Shown here: positions 43,312-51,333 of the stretch, piece after piece
How the letters are laid out: each line of letters begins with the position of its first letter
Position numbering within the stretch: position 1 is the first letter of the stretch
NCBI RefSeq assembly: GCF_042849255.1
Contig: NZ_AP026866.1
Location: 1,488,001-1,552,000 of the forward strand
Length of the DNA: 64,000 bases
Direction: 5' to 3'
Origin: Oceaniferula spumae
GTDB taxonomy: Bacteria > Verrucomicrobiota > Verrucomicrobiia > Verrucomicrobiales > Akkermansiaceae
Notes under the pieces: generated by a model
The model's database searches: none
Seen by the model: the letters and a program-made list of their open reading frames with translations, nothing else
What the model was told of the DNA's origin: nothing
Made by a program: the position numbers and the translations under genes

Positions 43312-44040
43312 ATGAAATGTTTTCTACTTCTGTTACTCGGCTGTGCCAGCCTTTGCGCTCAGGTCCCACGAAATTGTAATCAAGCGATTGTCGGTGTTTC
43401 AAGTGGTTGGAACTCATCGCACGTCACCCTACGGATCTACGAAAAACAAGGTAATGCATGGCAGCCGGTCGGCGCGGCATGGAAAGGACGCCTTGGAGGT
43501 AATGGCCTCGCATGGGGTTATGGCATCCACCCCAACATCCAGTCAGCCGCCCCCCGGAAGCGCGAAGGCGACAAACGTGCACCAGCTGGTATTTTCAAAC
43601 TAGGCGGAGCTTACGGATACGCCGACCAGATCCGCAAACACCCTGCACTAACATACCGCAAAGTAACCACTCGGGATCTCTGGGTAGAAGATCGTAACTC
43701 ACCACATTACAATCGACATATTGTGCTTGGTCACACCCCATCATCCAGCTGGGAGAAGAAGGCCCAAATGCGCCAGAACGATCACGCCCACTCACTGAAG
43801 CTCTACATCGCTCACAACGACGCCATCCTAGGTGGTAAACCAGTGCCCGGACTCGGCTCCGCCATCTTCTTTCACATCTGGCGTGGAGGCGGTAGCAAAT
43901 CCACAGCAGGCTGCACCACTATGTCGGAAAACCAGCTGAAACAATTGATCGCCCAAGTCGATCCTAAGAAAAACCCAGTCTACATTCTTCTACCGCAGAA
44001 CGAATACCAGCAGCTACGGAGTGCTTGGAAGCTTCCGTAA
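43312..44040 (+). CDS. L,D-transpeptidase family protein (YkuD-like)
   Basis: A 242-residue exported protein with a signal peptide (MKCFLLLLLGCASLCAQ). The YkuD catalytic motif is present: His188 in FFHIWRG followed by STAGCTTM (Cys201), giving the H-x12-C pattern. Upstream features are APAGIFKLG and NRHIVLGHTP. L,D-transpeptidases cross-link peptidoglycan or attach proteins to it. This belongs to the small single-domain group without LysM. It overlaps nothing and the next gene starts 19 bp after it. Confidence 0.88.
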   Translation: MKCFLLLLLGCASLCAQVPRNCNQAIVGVSSGWNSSHVTLRIYEKQGNAWQPVGAAWKGRLGGNGLAWGYGIHPNIQSAAPRKREGDKRAPAGIFKLGGAYGYADQIRKHPALTYRKVTTRDLWVEDRNSPHYNRHIVLGHTPSSSWEKKAQMRQNDHAHSLKLYIAHNDAILGGKPVPGLGSAIFFHIWRGGGSKSTAGCTTMSENQLKQLIAQVDPKKNPVYILLPQNEYQQLRSAWKLP

Positions 44041-44059
44041 GATTTATTGGCCCTGTCCC

Positions 44060-44992
44060 ATGTTATCATTTTCAACCTGCTGGAACAATGCTCGCCACCC
44101 TGAGGGCGATGACATTATTGACGAGATTCTGAGTCTAGGCTTCGACACCATGGAGCTTAGTCACGGCATGACCATCAGCAAGCTGCCAGGCATTCAAAAG
44201 GCGTATCGTGCGGGGAAATTTCGCTGTTCAGGAGTTCACAACTACTTCCCTTCTCCGGTGGAGGTGATGATCGACGCACCAGACGCCTACGAGTTCAGCT
44301 CCCACCGTCCCTACGATCGACAACGGGCGATGGAGATGACTATCAAGACTCTCGAACTTGCAGCCGAGTTTAAGGCGAAGTATGTGGTCATGCACATGGG
44401 CTCCGTTCCCATGCCCTCAAAAAAGTGGACTAAACGCCTTACAGCTATGGTGAAAGATGGCCAACAGCTGACTCCTGAATTTGCCAAAGCGAAACTCGAC
44501 TTCGTCAAAAAGCGCGAAAAAATTGCTCCGCTCTATTTCCAGCGCGCGATAGAGGCGCTGGAACAACTCTCTGAAAAAGCTGCGGAACTGCAAATCCCTC
44601 TCGCTGTCGAGTCACGCAGTCGTTTCGAAGATGTGCCAAGCGAAAGTGAAATGGTACGCCTGCAAGAGCACTTCAAAGACAATCCGTGGATCGGATACTG
44701 GCACGATTTCGGTCATGTTCAGCTCAAACACAACCTAGGTCTGTTAGACCATGATCAATGGCTCGGTAAGATGGCCCCCTATCTGATCGGGTGCCATGTT
44801 CACGATGTCTATTGGCCAGAACGCGACCACCGCGTGCCACTCACCGGTGAACTCGATTTTAAGAAACTCCTGCGTCACATTGATCCAAAGAAACCCTTGG
44901 TCTGGGAATTGAGCCCGACCCGAAAGGCGGATCAGATCAAGCAAGCCTTAAGCGTCTGGAAAGCCGCTTATCCAGAAACGCTGCAAGGTTAG
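44060..44992 (+). CDS. Sugar phosphate isomerase/epimerase-like TIM-barrel protein
   Basis: A 310-residue protein of the xylose isomerase-like/AP endonuclease 2 superfamily. Metal-site residues in the family pattern are visible: GFDTMELSHGMT, YVVMHMGSVP, LAVESRSRFEDVPSE (Glu), WIGYWHDFGHVQ (His/Asp), LIGCHVHDVYW (His) and LVWELSPTR (Glu). Probable sugar isomerase or epimerase; substrate unknown. Start: ATG at 44060. Confidence 0.8.
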   Translation: MLSFSTCWNNARHPEGDDIIDEILSLGFDTMELSHGMTISKLPGIQKAYRAGKFRCSGVHNYFPSPVEVMIDAPDAYEFSSHRPYDRQRAMEMTIKTLELAAEFKAKYVVMHMGSVPMPSKKWTKRLTAMVKDGQQLTPEFAKAKLDFVKKREKIAPLYFQRAIEALEQLSEKAAELQIPLAVESRSRFEDVPSESEMVRLQEHFKDNPWIGYWHDFGHVQLKHNLGLLDHDQWLGKMAPYLIGCHVHDVYWPERDHRVPLTGELDFKKLLRHIDPKKPLVWELSPTRKADQIKQALSVWKAAYPETLQG

Positions 44993-45005
44993 CCGAGCGA
45001 AAATT

Positions 45006-46379
45006 TTAGTCTGCTAACTTGGTCATCTTCGTTGGGTCCAGCGCCTCTTCGACTTCGGCTTCACTCATCAAACCCTCGGCCAGCACGACTTCTTTCAAAG
45101 ACAGACCTTCCACGTGCGCCTTTTTAGCCACTTTTGCCGCTCGTTCATAACCCAGTGCCGGAGTTAGTGCGGTGACCAACATTAGAGAGCGCTGGACTAG
45201 CTCTGTGCAGCGCTCCGCATTTACTTGAATACCATCGACACACTTTTCCGCGAACAATTTCACACCGTTGGCTAGGCTGTTGATCATTTCGTGAAGACTG
45301 TAGGCGAGCAAAGGAATGGTGGTGTTGAGTTCGAATTGGCCTTCGCGACCGCAGCCCGCCACGGTCACACAGAGCCCCTGCACGTAATGCCCAACTTGAA
45401 CCATCATCTCACACATCACCGGATTGACTTTTCCGGGCATGATTGAAGATCCTGGTTGAACGGCCGGCAGAGAAATTTCACCTAAACCACTGCGGGGACC
45501 AGAACCTAACAAGCGCAGGTCATTGGCAATTTTCGTCACACTTGCAGCGATCACGTTGAGATAACCTGCCACCTCTACCACATCGTCCCGGCCTGCTTGC
45601 GCCTCAAAGTGGTTATCGGCTTGGCGAAAATTAAATCGTGTCACCTCATTGAGAGTGGACACTACGTTTTTAGCAAAATCAGAATGTGTATTGAGGCCGG
45701 TGCCCACTGCGGTGCCTCCGATCGCCAGCTCCTCCAAAGCATCCACTGCCATTTCCACACGCGAAAACGCTTTTGCAATCTGTGAGGCATAACCGGAGAA
45801 CTCTTGCCCCAGAGTGATCGGCACGGCGTCCATGGTGTGGGTTCGGCCAATTTTCACGACTTCCCAGAATTCATCTGCCTTATTGGCCAAGGATTCATTC
45901 AGTTGCCTCAACGCCGGTTTGAGATGACCGTCGAGTGCCTGACAGATGCTCAAATGCAGGGCAGTCGGCATGACATCATTGGATGATTGCCCTAGATTAA
46001 CATGGTCGTTGGGGTGAATTTCAATGTCGGTCCCTGAGAGCTGCATCGCGCGTGTGGCGATGACCTCATTTGCATTCATGTTGGTCGATGTACCCGAGCC
46101 TGTCTGGAACACATCCACCGGAAAGTGATCCATCAACTTTCCCTCTGCCACCTCCATGGCCGCCAACTTAATCAACTCACAACGTTCTTCGTCGAGTAGT
46201 CCTAACTGGAAATTTACCTCGGCACAGACGAGCTTCAGCTGGCCCAGACTCTCAATAAAAAGCTGAGGCATCCGATGCCCACTGACGGGAAAATTATCAA
46301 CCGCTCGTTGAGTGGATGCTCCGTAGAGAGTGTCGTCAGGGAGTTCCAGCTCGCCCATTGAATCGTGAACTTTACGCAT
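45006..46379 (-). CDS. fumC: Class II fumarate hydratase
   Basis: A 457-residue fumarase of the aspartase/fumarase superfamily. Signatures are GSGTSTNMNANEVIA near residue 95-110, the active-site lid GSSIMPGKVNP near 310-320, and the KIGRTHTMDAVPITLGQEFSGYA segment. It interconverts fumarate and malate in the TCA cycle. Length is normal. It is monocistronic; the next gene on the same strand (isochorismate synthase-like) is 64 bp upstream of its start. Confidence 0.96.
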   Translation of the reverse strand: MRKVHDSMGELELPDDTLYGASTQRAVDNFPVSGHRMPQLFIESLGQLKLVCAEVNFQLGLLDEERCELIKLAAMEVAEGKLMDHFPVDVFQTGSGTSTNMNANEVIATRAMQLSGTDIEIHPNDHVNLGQSSNDVMPTALHLSICQALDGHLKPALRQLNESLANKADEFWEVVKIGRTHTMDAVPITLGQEFSGYASQIAKAFSRVEMAVDALEELAIGGTAVGTGLNTHSDFAKNVVSTLNEVTRFNFRQADNHFEAQAGRDDVVEVAGYLNVIAASVTKIANDLRLLGSGPRSGLGEISLPAVQPGSSIMPGKVNPVMCEMMVQVGHYVQGLCVTVAGCGREGQFELNTTIPLLAYSLHEMINSLANGVKLFAEKCVDGIQVNAERCTELVQRSLMLVTALTPALGYERAAKVAKKAHVEGLSLKEVVLAEGLMSEAEVEEALDPTKMTKLAD

Positions 46380-46443
46380 TGGCCAAGCCTAACACGGGTA
46401 GCTGGAAATGCCAGTAGGCAGATTTATGAATTCCGACTGTGGC

Positions 46444-47454
46444 TTACAAACTTAAAGCAGCCTTCACGGCCTCGCGCTTTAGCCTTAGCTCACGCCATTC
46501 GTTGACCAGTCGAGAAGCCTCGATGACACCGCAGCCTGATGGGATGGCAACATCCGCCCCCTCCCAGTGAATACCACGAATGGCAACCACTGCGCGAAAT
46601 TCACCGTTTTTAAGCAATCCGAATGGTGCCCCGAAATAGGCAGGGCAGTCCATCCGTGCTCGCCAGTCAGCAAGCATGTGCAAAGTTTCCGCTGTGCGCG
46701 GAAGAGGTCCGAGAGCGGGAGTGGGATGCAGTCGCCGGATTAATTCATCCACGCCACGACTGGCAAAGAGCTCGACTTCGATCGATGTGTGAAAATGCAC
46801 CAGCTGCCCCAAGTCCATGATGGCTCGCTCTGCGCGAGTCACACTCCCGATATCTGAAAGCTTCGCCACCAATGTCTGAGCGACAAATTCGTGTTCGCGA
46901 ATCTCTTTCCCATCGACGGCGAAAACCTCGCGCTCGTCCGCCTTAGCCGTCCCAGCCAGCGCCATCGTCGAGAGTTTTCGGCCGTCGAGTTCAAACAGTA
47001 ATTCCGGAGTTCCTCCACAGAATCCACGGCTCCCGTCTGACCAACCGTAGCTGTAGAATGGCGATCCCAGCGAAGCGAGATTTCCCATCAAACAGTTACC
47101 GTGTGCAGCATTGATCACGCCGTGCTCAGTGGCCACTGGAACTGATTTTTCAATCACCCCTCGACTGATCATTTCATTGATCTCGGCGAACACTTTCGCG
47201 AAGCCATCCGGCTCCAGTTCCTGCCAATCCACCTCAACATGCGATGACTCCAGCCCCACCTCAACAAGCGACTCGACTTCCCTCACCTCAGATGGAATTT
47301 TCCACGGTTGGGGATCGGACAGGGTGAAGTCGTTGCAGTAAAAAGCTGTGCCGGATTCCGGGGCGCTTGCCTGACTTTCAAAAGGTCCCAGACCCACCAC
47401 ATAGGGGCCATCCCCAGCTCTCATAAACGCCACAGCTTGATCTTGCACCCCCAC
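46444..47454 (-). CDS. menF: Isochorismate synthase-like chorismate-utilising enzyme (MenF family)
   Basis: A 336-residue chorismate-binding enzyme. Conserved segments include GFCGGTPELLFEL, MALAGTAKADERE, IREHEFVAQTLVAKL (catalytic Lys and Glu in family), LVHFHTSIEVELFA, LHPTPALGPLPR and CPAYFGAPFG, ending with GCGVIEASRLVNEW. The arrangement fits isochorismate synthase of menaquinone synthesis better than TrpE or PabB. The start is a GTG at 47454. No other men genes are near. Confidence 0.8.
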   Translation of the reverse strand: MGVQDQAVAFMRAGDGPYVVGLGPFESQASAPESGTAFYCNDFTLSDPQPWKIPSEVREVESLVEVGLESSHVEVDWQELEPDGFAKVFAEINEMISRGVIEKSVPVATEHGVINAAHGNCLMGNLASLGSPFYSYGWSDGSRGFCGGTPELLFELDGRKLSTMALAGTAKADEREVFAVDGKEIREHEFVAQTLVAKLSDIGSVTRAERAIMDLGQLVHFHTSIEVELFASRGVDELIRRLHPTPALGPLPRTAETLHMLADWRARMDCPAYFGAPFGLLKNGEFRAVVAIRGIHWEGADVAIPSGCGVIEASRLVNEWRELRLKREAVKAALSL

Positions 47455-47547
47455 AGTGAACAGCCGACGGAGAGAGGTTCCAAGATTATTTTGCCGCGTG
47501 GTGAATTTGGTATTTGGTATTTATCATTTGGAACATAAAAAGATCAC

Positions 47548-49377
47548 GTGGGCCGCATTCCTGAAGAAACCATCGAGCAAATCCTCGCCGCCACAGACAT
47601 TGTGGATTTGGTGGGATCCTACTTGCCCTTGAAACGGGCCGGCTCGAATTTCAAGGCCAACTGCCCTTTCCATAACGAGAAAACTCCCTCGTTTATGGTC
47701 AACCCATCACGCCAATCATACCACTGCTTTGGCTGTGGTGAAGGTGGTAGTGCCATTGGCTTTGTCATGGCCTACGAGAACCTACCATTCCCTGATGCGG
47801 TCAAAAAACTCGCCACCCGTGCCGGAGTCCTCATTCAAGAGGACGCATACGATCCAGAAGCCGACAAGCGCCGACGGAAAAAGTCCAGACTGCTAGAACT
47901 CCATAATGGCACCGCCAAATTCATGCACGAGCAGTTGATGGCTGCTCCAGAGGCTCAACACGCCCGTGATTACCTCAAATCCCGAGGATACGGCAGAGGT
48001 ATGGCGGAGAGGTGGATGATTGGCTGGATGCCTAACAATCAGAACACCTATCTCGACTGGGCCAGAGCGCAAAAATACACTGGCAGAGAATTATGCGACA
48101 GTGGAATCGCCTTACAAAAGGACGCTGGCGGTCTTTACGTGCGGTTCCGCGACCGACTGATGTTTCCTATTCTCAACGACTACGGAGACATCATCGGCTT
48201 CAGTGGCAGACAGCTGCGCGAGGATCCGCGCAGTGGCAAATACATCAACTCTCCGGAGACGATGCTGTTTAAAAAGTCCAAGGTCTTCTTCGCACTCGAC
48301 CGAGCACGGCGCTCGATGACCAAGGACAAATTTGCTCTCCTCTGCGAAGGACAGATCGATGTGATCGCCTGCCATGAGGCGGGAATCACCAGCGCCATTG
48401 CCACGCTAGGAACTGCCTGCACACCAGAGCACGCGCGACTCCTGAAACGATACACCAATGATGTGGTGCTGTGTTTTGATGCCGATGGTGCGGGAGCGAA
48501 AGCAGCGGACAAAGCCTTCGCCATCATGTCCGCAGAAGGAATGCATCTTCGCATGATCGCCATGCCTGAGGGTGAGGATCCTGATTCATTGATGAAGAAA
48601 CAGGGCACGGAAGCATTCCGCGAGCTTGTGGAAAACGCACGCGATTACTTTGAAGTCAAACTGGAGCGCGAAACCCATAAACGTGATCTAACATCTGTCA
48701 GAGAACGAGCTGCACTGGCCAATGAACTCGCGATTTTGGTCGCCCACGTTGAAGACAAGATGACTAAAGACGCGCTGATCAACATGGTCGCCACTCGCCT
48801 CGGACTAGGAGCCGAAGAACTTCGCGGCGGAGTTGTCCAGGCTGAGAAACAGAAGAGCCGCAGTCAATTTTACGAAACACGTCAAAGCGCGAAGGACGAC
48901 CAGCAACAGGACGTTGCACCGAAGACCATGCCCACACCGATCAATGGCTCGGTTTCATACCTCTGCCATCTCGCACTGACTTCACAAGAGGCCCAAGACT
49001 GGCTGGGAGAGCAACTTGAGTCTCTGATCGATCCCTTAGCCTCTCTGCCAGGGGGCTCGATCTTACGCAATATTCTCAGCAAGTGCCCGGATCCTGAAAA
49101 GCCTGCGGCTATTCAGATGTTTATCAGTTCGCTCAGTGATGAGGATCAAATGGCATTACGTGGCAGCCTGACTCAGGACCCACCCGAGCAACCTGTTAGA
49201 GCAGCCGAAGAAACCACGGCGATGCTGGTTAGCACCCATTTTCAGAATAAGGAGTCTGCCATCCGCGCCCGTCTCCGCGAGCCCAACCTCGGCCCGGAAG
49301 AGATGATTGCGCTGATGAATCAGGCGAAGGATTTGCAGGATATTTTGAAGAACCTGCAGCAACGGTTTATTCGTTAG
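47548..49377 (+). CDS. dnaG: DNA primase
   Basis: A 609-residue DnaG. The zinc domain (Cys39, His42, Cys60, Cys63 in NCPFHNEKTPSF and YHCFGCGEGG) is followed by the catalytic core with the TOPRIM Glu in LLCEGQIDVIACHEAG and the acidic pair in VLCFDADGAGAK, and a C-terminal helicase-binding region of about 150 residues. It makes RNA primers for replication. Start: GTG at 47548, without a ribosome-binding site; TATTTATCAT and CATAAA boxes lie upstream. Confidence 0.95.
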   Translation: MGRIPEETIEQILAATDIVDLVGSYLPLKRAGSNFKANCPFHNEKTPSFMVNPSRQSYHCFGCGEGGSAIGFVMAYENLPFPDAVKKLATRAGVLIQEDAYDPEADKRRRKKSRLLELHNGTAKFMHEQLMAAPEAQHARDYLKSRGYGRGMAERWMIGWMPNNQNTYLDWARAQKYTGRELCDSGIALQKDAGGLYVRFRDRLMFPILNDYGDIIGFSGRQLREDPRSGKYINSPETMLFKKSKVFFALDRARRSMTKDKFALLCEGQIDVIACHEAGITSAIATLGTACTPEHARLLKRYTNDVVLCFDADGAGAKAADKAFAIMSAEGMHLRMIAMPEGEDPDSLMKKQGTEAFRELVENARDYFEVKLERETHKRDLTSVRERAALANELAILVAHVEDKMTKDALINMVATRLGLGAEELRGGVVQAEKQKSRSQFYETRQSAKDDQQQDVAPKTMPTPINGSVSYLCHLALTSQEAQDWLGEQLESLIDPLASLPGGSILRNILSKCPDPEKPAAIQMFISSLSDEDQMALRGSLTQDPPEQPVRAAEETTAMLVSTHFQNKESAIRARLREPNLGPEEMIALMNQAKDLQDILKNLQQRFIR

Positions 49378-49382
49378 AAAGC

Positions 49383-49404
49383 AGGACAAGATTGTAACTT
49401 GTCG
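49383..49404 (+). repeat. REP-like palindrome, forward copy
   Basis: AGGACAAGATTGTAACTTGTCG contains the stem GACAAG/CTTGTC. An inverted copy lies at 49438-49459 with a covarying stem base pair. Just after the dnaG stop. Confidence 0.75.
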
Positions 49405-49437
49405 CCAATCACAGCACAATACTTTCACCAAGCTAAT

Positions 49438-49459
49438 CGACGAGTTACAAACTCGTCCT
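49438..49459 (-). repeat. REP-like palindrome, inverted copy
   Basis: Read on the minus strand this gives the stem GACGAG/CTCGTC around TTTGTAA, matching the copy at 49383-49404 except three positions, two of which are a compensatory G-C for A-T change. Confidence 0.75.
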
Positions 49460-49460
49460 A

Positions 49461-49490
49461 CAAAAAAAACGGAGCCCTTACGGACTCCGT
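49461..49490 (-). terminator. Intrinsic terminator of the coiled-coil gene pair
   Basis: On the minus strand ACGGAGUCC pairs with GGGCUCCGU (one G-U wobble) around a GUAA tetraloop, followed by eight U. It follows the stop of the gene at 49520 and is asymmetric, working only for the minus strand. Confidence 0.85.
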
Positions 49491-49519
49491 CTTGGAAATT
49501 GGTTAGTCTATAAGCCGAC

Positions 49520-50332
49520 TTAGTTGGTCACTGGCTTGGTGAGCACAACGTGATCGCCAGGCTGAACAACCATGCCAGGTGTCATGCTTTGGTAGTCGAT
49601 GTCAGCAATGATACGGGTGCCTTCGATCGCATTGATCTTGAGCTTGCCGATGTAGCTGCTGCCACGCTTGACCATCAGCTTGGAAGCGCTGGTGATAGGC
49701 ATGTTACTTGGAACACTGACGGAGACAAAACCCCAGTCGTGATTGACGGCGGTGATGTGACCTTCAGCGGAGTTACCGCTAATACGACTTGCACGCTTGG
49801 CGATACGCTCGTTGAGGTTTTCAATCTGAGCTTCACCACTTGCCACGCGGCTTTCAGCCACTTCGACGTTACTGTTGAGCTCTTCCAGATCTTTGTTCGC
49901 CTTCTTGAGTTCGTCCTCAAGCTGCTTCACAAGACCGGGGATTTGATTGAGTTCAACGTTTCCGCCCAGCTGCTCTGCAAAGGTTTTCTTTATCTGAGTG
50001 ATGAGGTTTTGGATCTCTTCAAGTTTTTCCTTCTGCTCAGCAATCTTGCTGTTCCAGGAAGCGGCTTCTTTTTTCGCCAGCTTCTCGTTACTTACTGCGT
50101 TGTCGCGGTTAGCTTCGGTTTCAGCGAGCTTCTTCTTAGCTGCTTCACGCTCTGCCTCCATGGCAACGGCGTCTTTCTTGGTCTGCTTGATATTGGCCTT
50201 ACGAGCTTCGTTCTGTGAATCCAGTTCCTTACGGGCGTCCTGGAGATTCTGGAACTTGTTCATGCTGTCGTAGGAAAACCAACCGCCGGCTCCGATGGCG
50301 ACGATGGCGAGGACATAAAGTATAGCTTTCAT
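49520..50332 (-). CDS. Coiled-coil membrane protein with C-terminal beta domain (paralogue A)
   Basis: A 270-residue protein I do not recognise by name. One N-terminal membrane segment (about residues 3-18) is followed by a long coiled coil (about 25-180; repeated Ala/Glu/Lys heptads such as EREAAKKKLAETEANRD). The last 75 residues form a probable SH3-like or OB-like beta domain (NHDWGFVSVSVPSNMP, KLKINAIEGTRIIADI, MVVQPGDHVVL). The upstream gene has the same architecture and matching C-terminal residues, so the pair arose by duplication. The gap is 48 bp. It probably acts in the periplasm or as an envelope spacer. Confidence 0.7.
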   Translation of the reverse strand: MKAILYVLAIVAIGAGGWFSYDSMNKFQNLQDARKELDSQNEARKANIKQTKKDAVAMEAEREAAKKKLAETEANRDNAVSNEKLAKKEAASWNSKIAEQKEKLEEIQNLITQIKKTFAEQLGGNVELNQIPGLVKQLEDELKKANKDLEELNSNVEVAESRVASGEAQIENLNERIAKRASRISGNSAEGHITAVNHDWGFVSVSVPSNMPITSASKLMVKRGSSYIGKLKINAIEGTRIIADIDYQSMTPGMVVQPGDHVVLTKPVTN

Positions 50333-50380
50333 AGTCTTAAAAGTAGGTGTGGTGTAAAATGGTTAGACGATTGTGTGGGA

Positions 50381-51172
50381 CTACTCCTTGGGAGCCTCGG
50401 CTGCTTCGCGCTCTGCGACAACAGTGTCGCCAGCTTGAAGTGTGACACCCGGCCCAACGGAATCGAGAATGATATCGGCAGATGCACGACCGGCTTCAAC
50501 GGCTGTGACCTTAAGCTTGGCCACGGTCTCACCATCACGGATGACGTCAAGTGTGGAATCAGCAACTACACCTTCTTTATCTCCAGCGGAGAGAATCACA
50601 AATCCCCAGTTACGGTAGATGGAGCTGATGCGGGTGCGTAGTGACGGGAATGATTTTCCGGTGCTCTGCAGATCGATCAGTTTGCGAGTCGCGGCGATTC
50701 TTGCTTTGGCGTTCTTATCACGCTGAATCAAGTTTGCCAATGTGGCCTCGTTAGTAGAGATCTCGCCTTGGGCAGCGGTGAGCTGTGCTTGCATGCGCTT
50801 GACTTTAGGGATCAGCTCCTTGGGATCAGGAAGTTCTTTGAGAATGTCATTGGCACTTGTGATCTCGGTTTCGTTGTTAGCGTGCTCTTCCTTGAGAGAT
50901 TCGACTTTCTTCTTAGCGAGTTCATAGCGCTCGGTCACTTCATCGAGTTCCTTCTGCACTTCTTCAGCAGCAGCAAGTTTCTCTTTCTTGACGGCTTCGG
51001 CATCAACTAGGCGCTTCTGCTCCTTAGAGAGTTCCTTTTCAGTGGAATCTTTCAGTTTTTCAGCGGTCTTGTTAGTGGCGATTTCCTGTTCGTAAGCCTC
51101 TTTGTTTTTAAATGCAACAAAGGCTGCCGCAGCGAGGAGGACTGCTGCGATGGTTCCAAATACTTTTGACAT
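50381..51172 (-). CDS. Coiled-coil membrane protein with C-terminal beta domain (paralogue B)
   Basis: A 263-residue protein with the same layout as the gene 48 bp downstream: an N-terminal membrane segment (about 4-20), a coiled coil (about 25-165) and a beta-rich end (YRNWGFVILSAGDKEG, AKLKVTAVEAGRASADI, VTLQAGDTVVA). C-terminal motifs correspond position for position with the paralogue (WGFV, KLK, ADI, V-x-GD-x-VV). The ABC exporter at 51334 is divergent and the 161 bp between them form a shared promoter region. Confidence 0.7.
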   Translation of the reverse strand: MSKVFGTIAAVLLAAAAFVAFKNKEAYEQEIATNKTAEKLKDSTEKELSKEQKRLVDAEAVKKEKLAAAEEVQKELDEVTERYELAKKKVESLKEEHANNETEITSANDILKELPDPKELIPKVKRMQAQLTAAQGEISTNEATLANLIQRDKNAKARIAATRKLIDLQSTGKSFPSLRTRISSIYRNWGFVILSAGDKEGVVADSTLDVIRDGETVAKLKVTAVEAGRASADIILDSVGPGVTLQAGDTVVAEREAAEAPKE

Positions 51173-51333
51173 AATCGTAGGTTAGTGTGTTGGGATCGTG
51201 GGTTTTCGATGTGTTAAAGTTAAACTAGTGCTTTAGGGGGCCTCACGGCAACCTCAAATTTGCCCAATTTTCATCTTCCTCATCCTTGTCTTTACATCGT
51301 CAGTGTCCTAAGCGAACAAAAGGGCCCTCCGCA

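Noticed and set aside
49441..49460. Part of the coiled-coil operon terminator
   Set aside because: The hairpin at 49438-49459 lies just outside the terminator stem (49469-49490) and has an inverted partner at 49383, so it was treated as a separate REP-like element.
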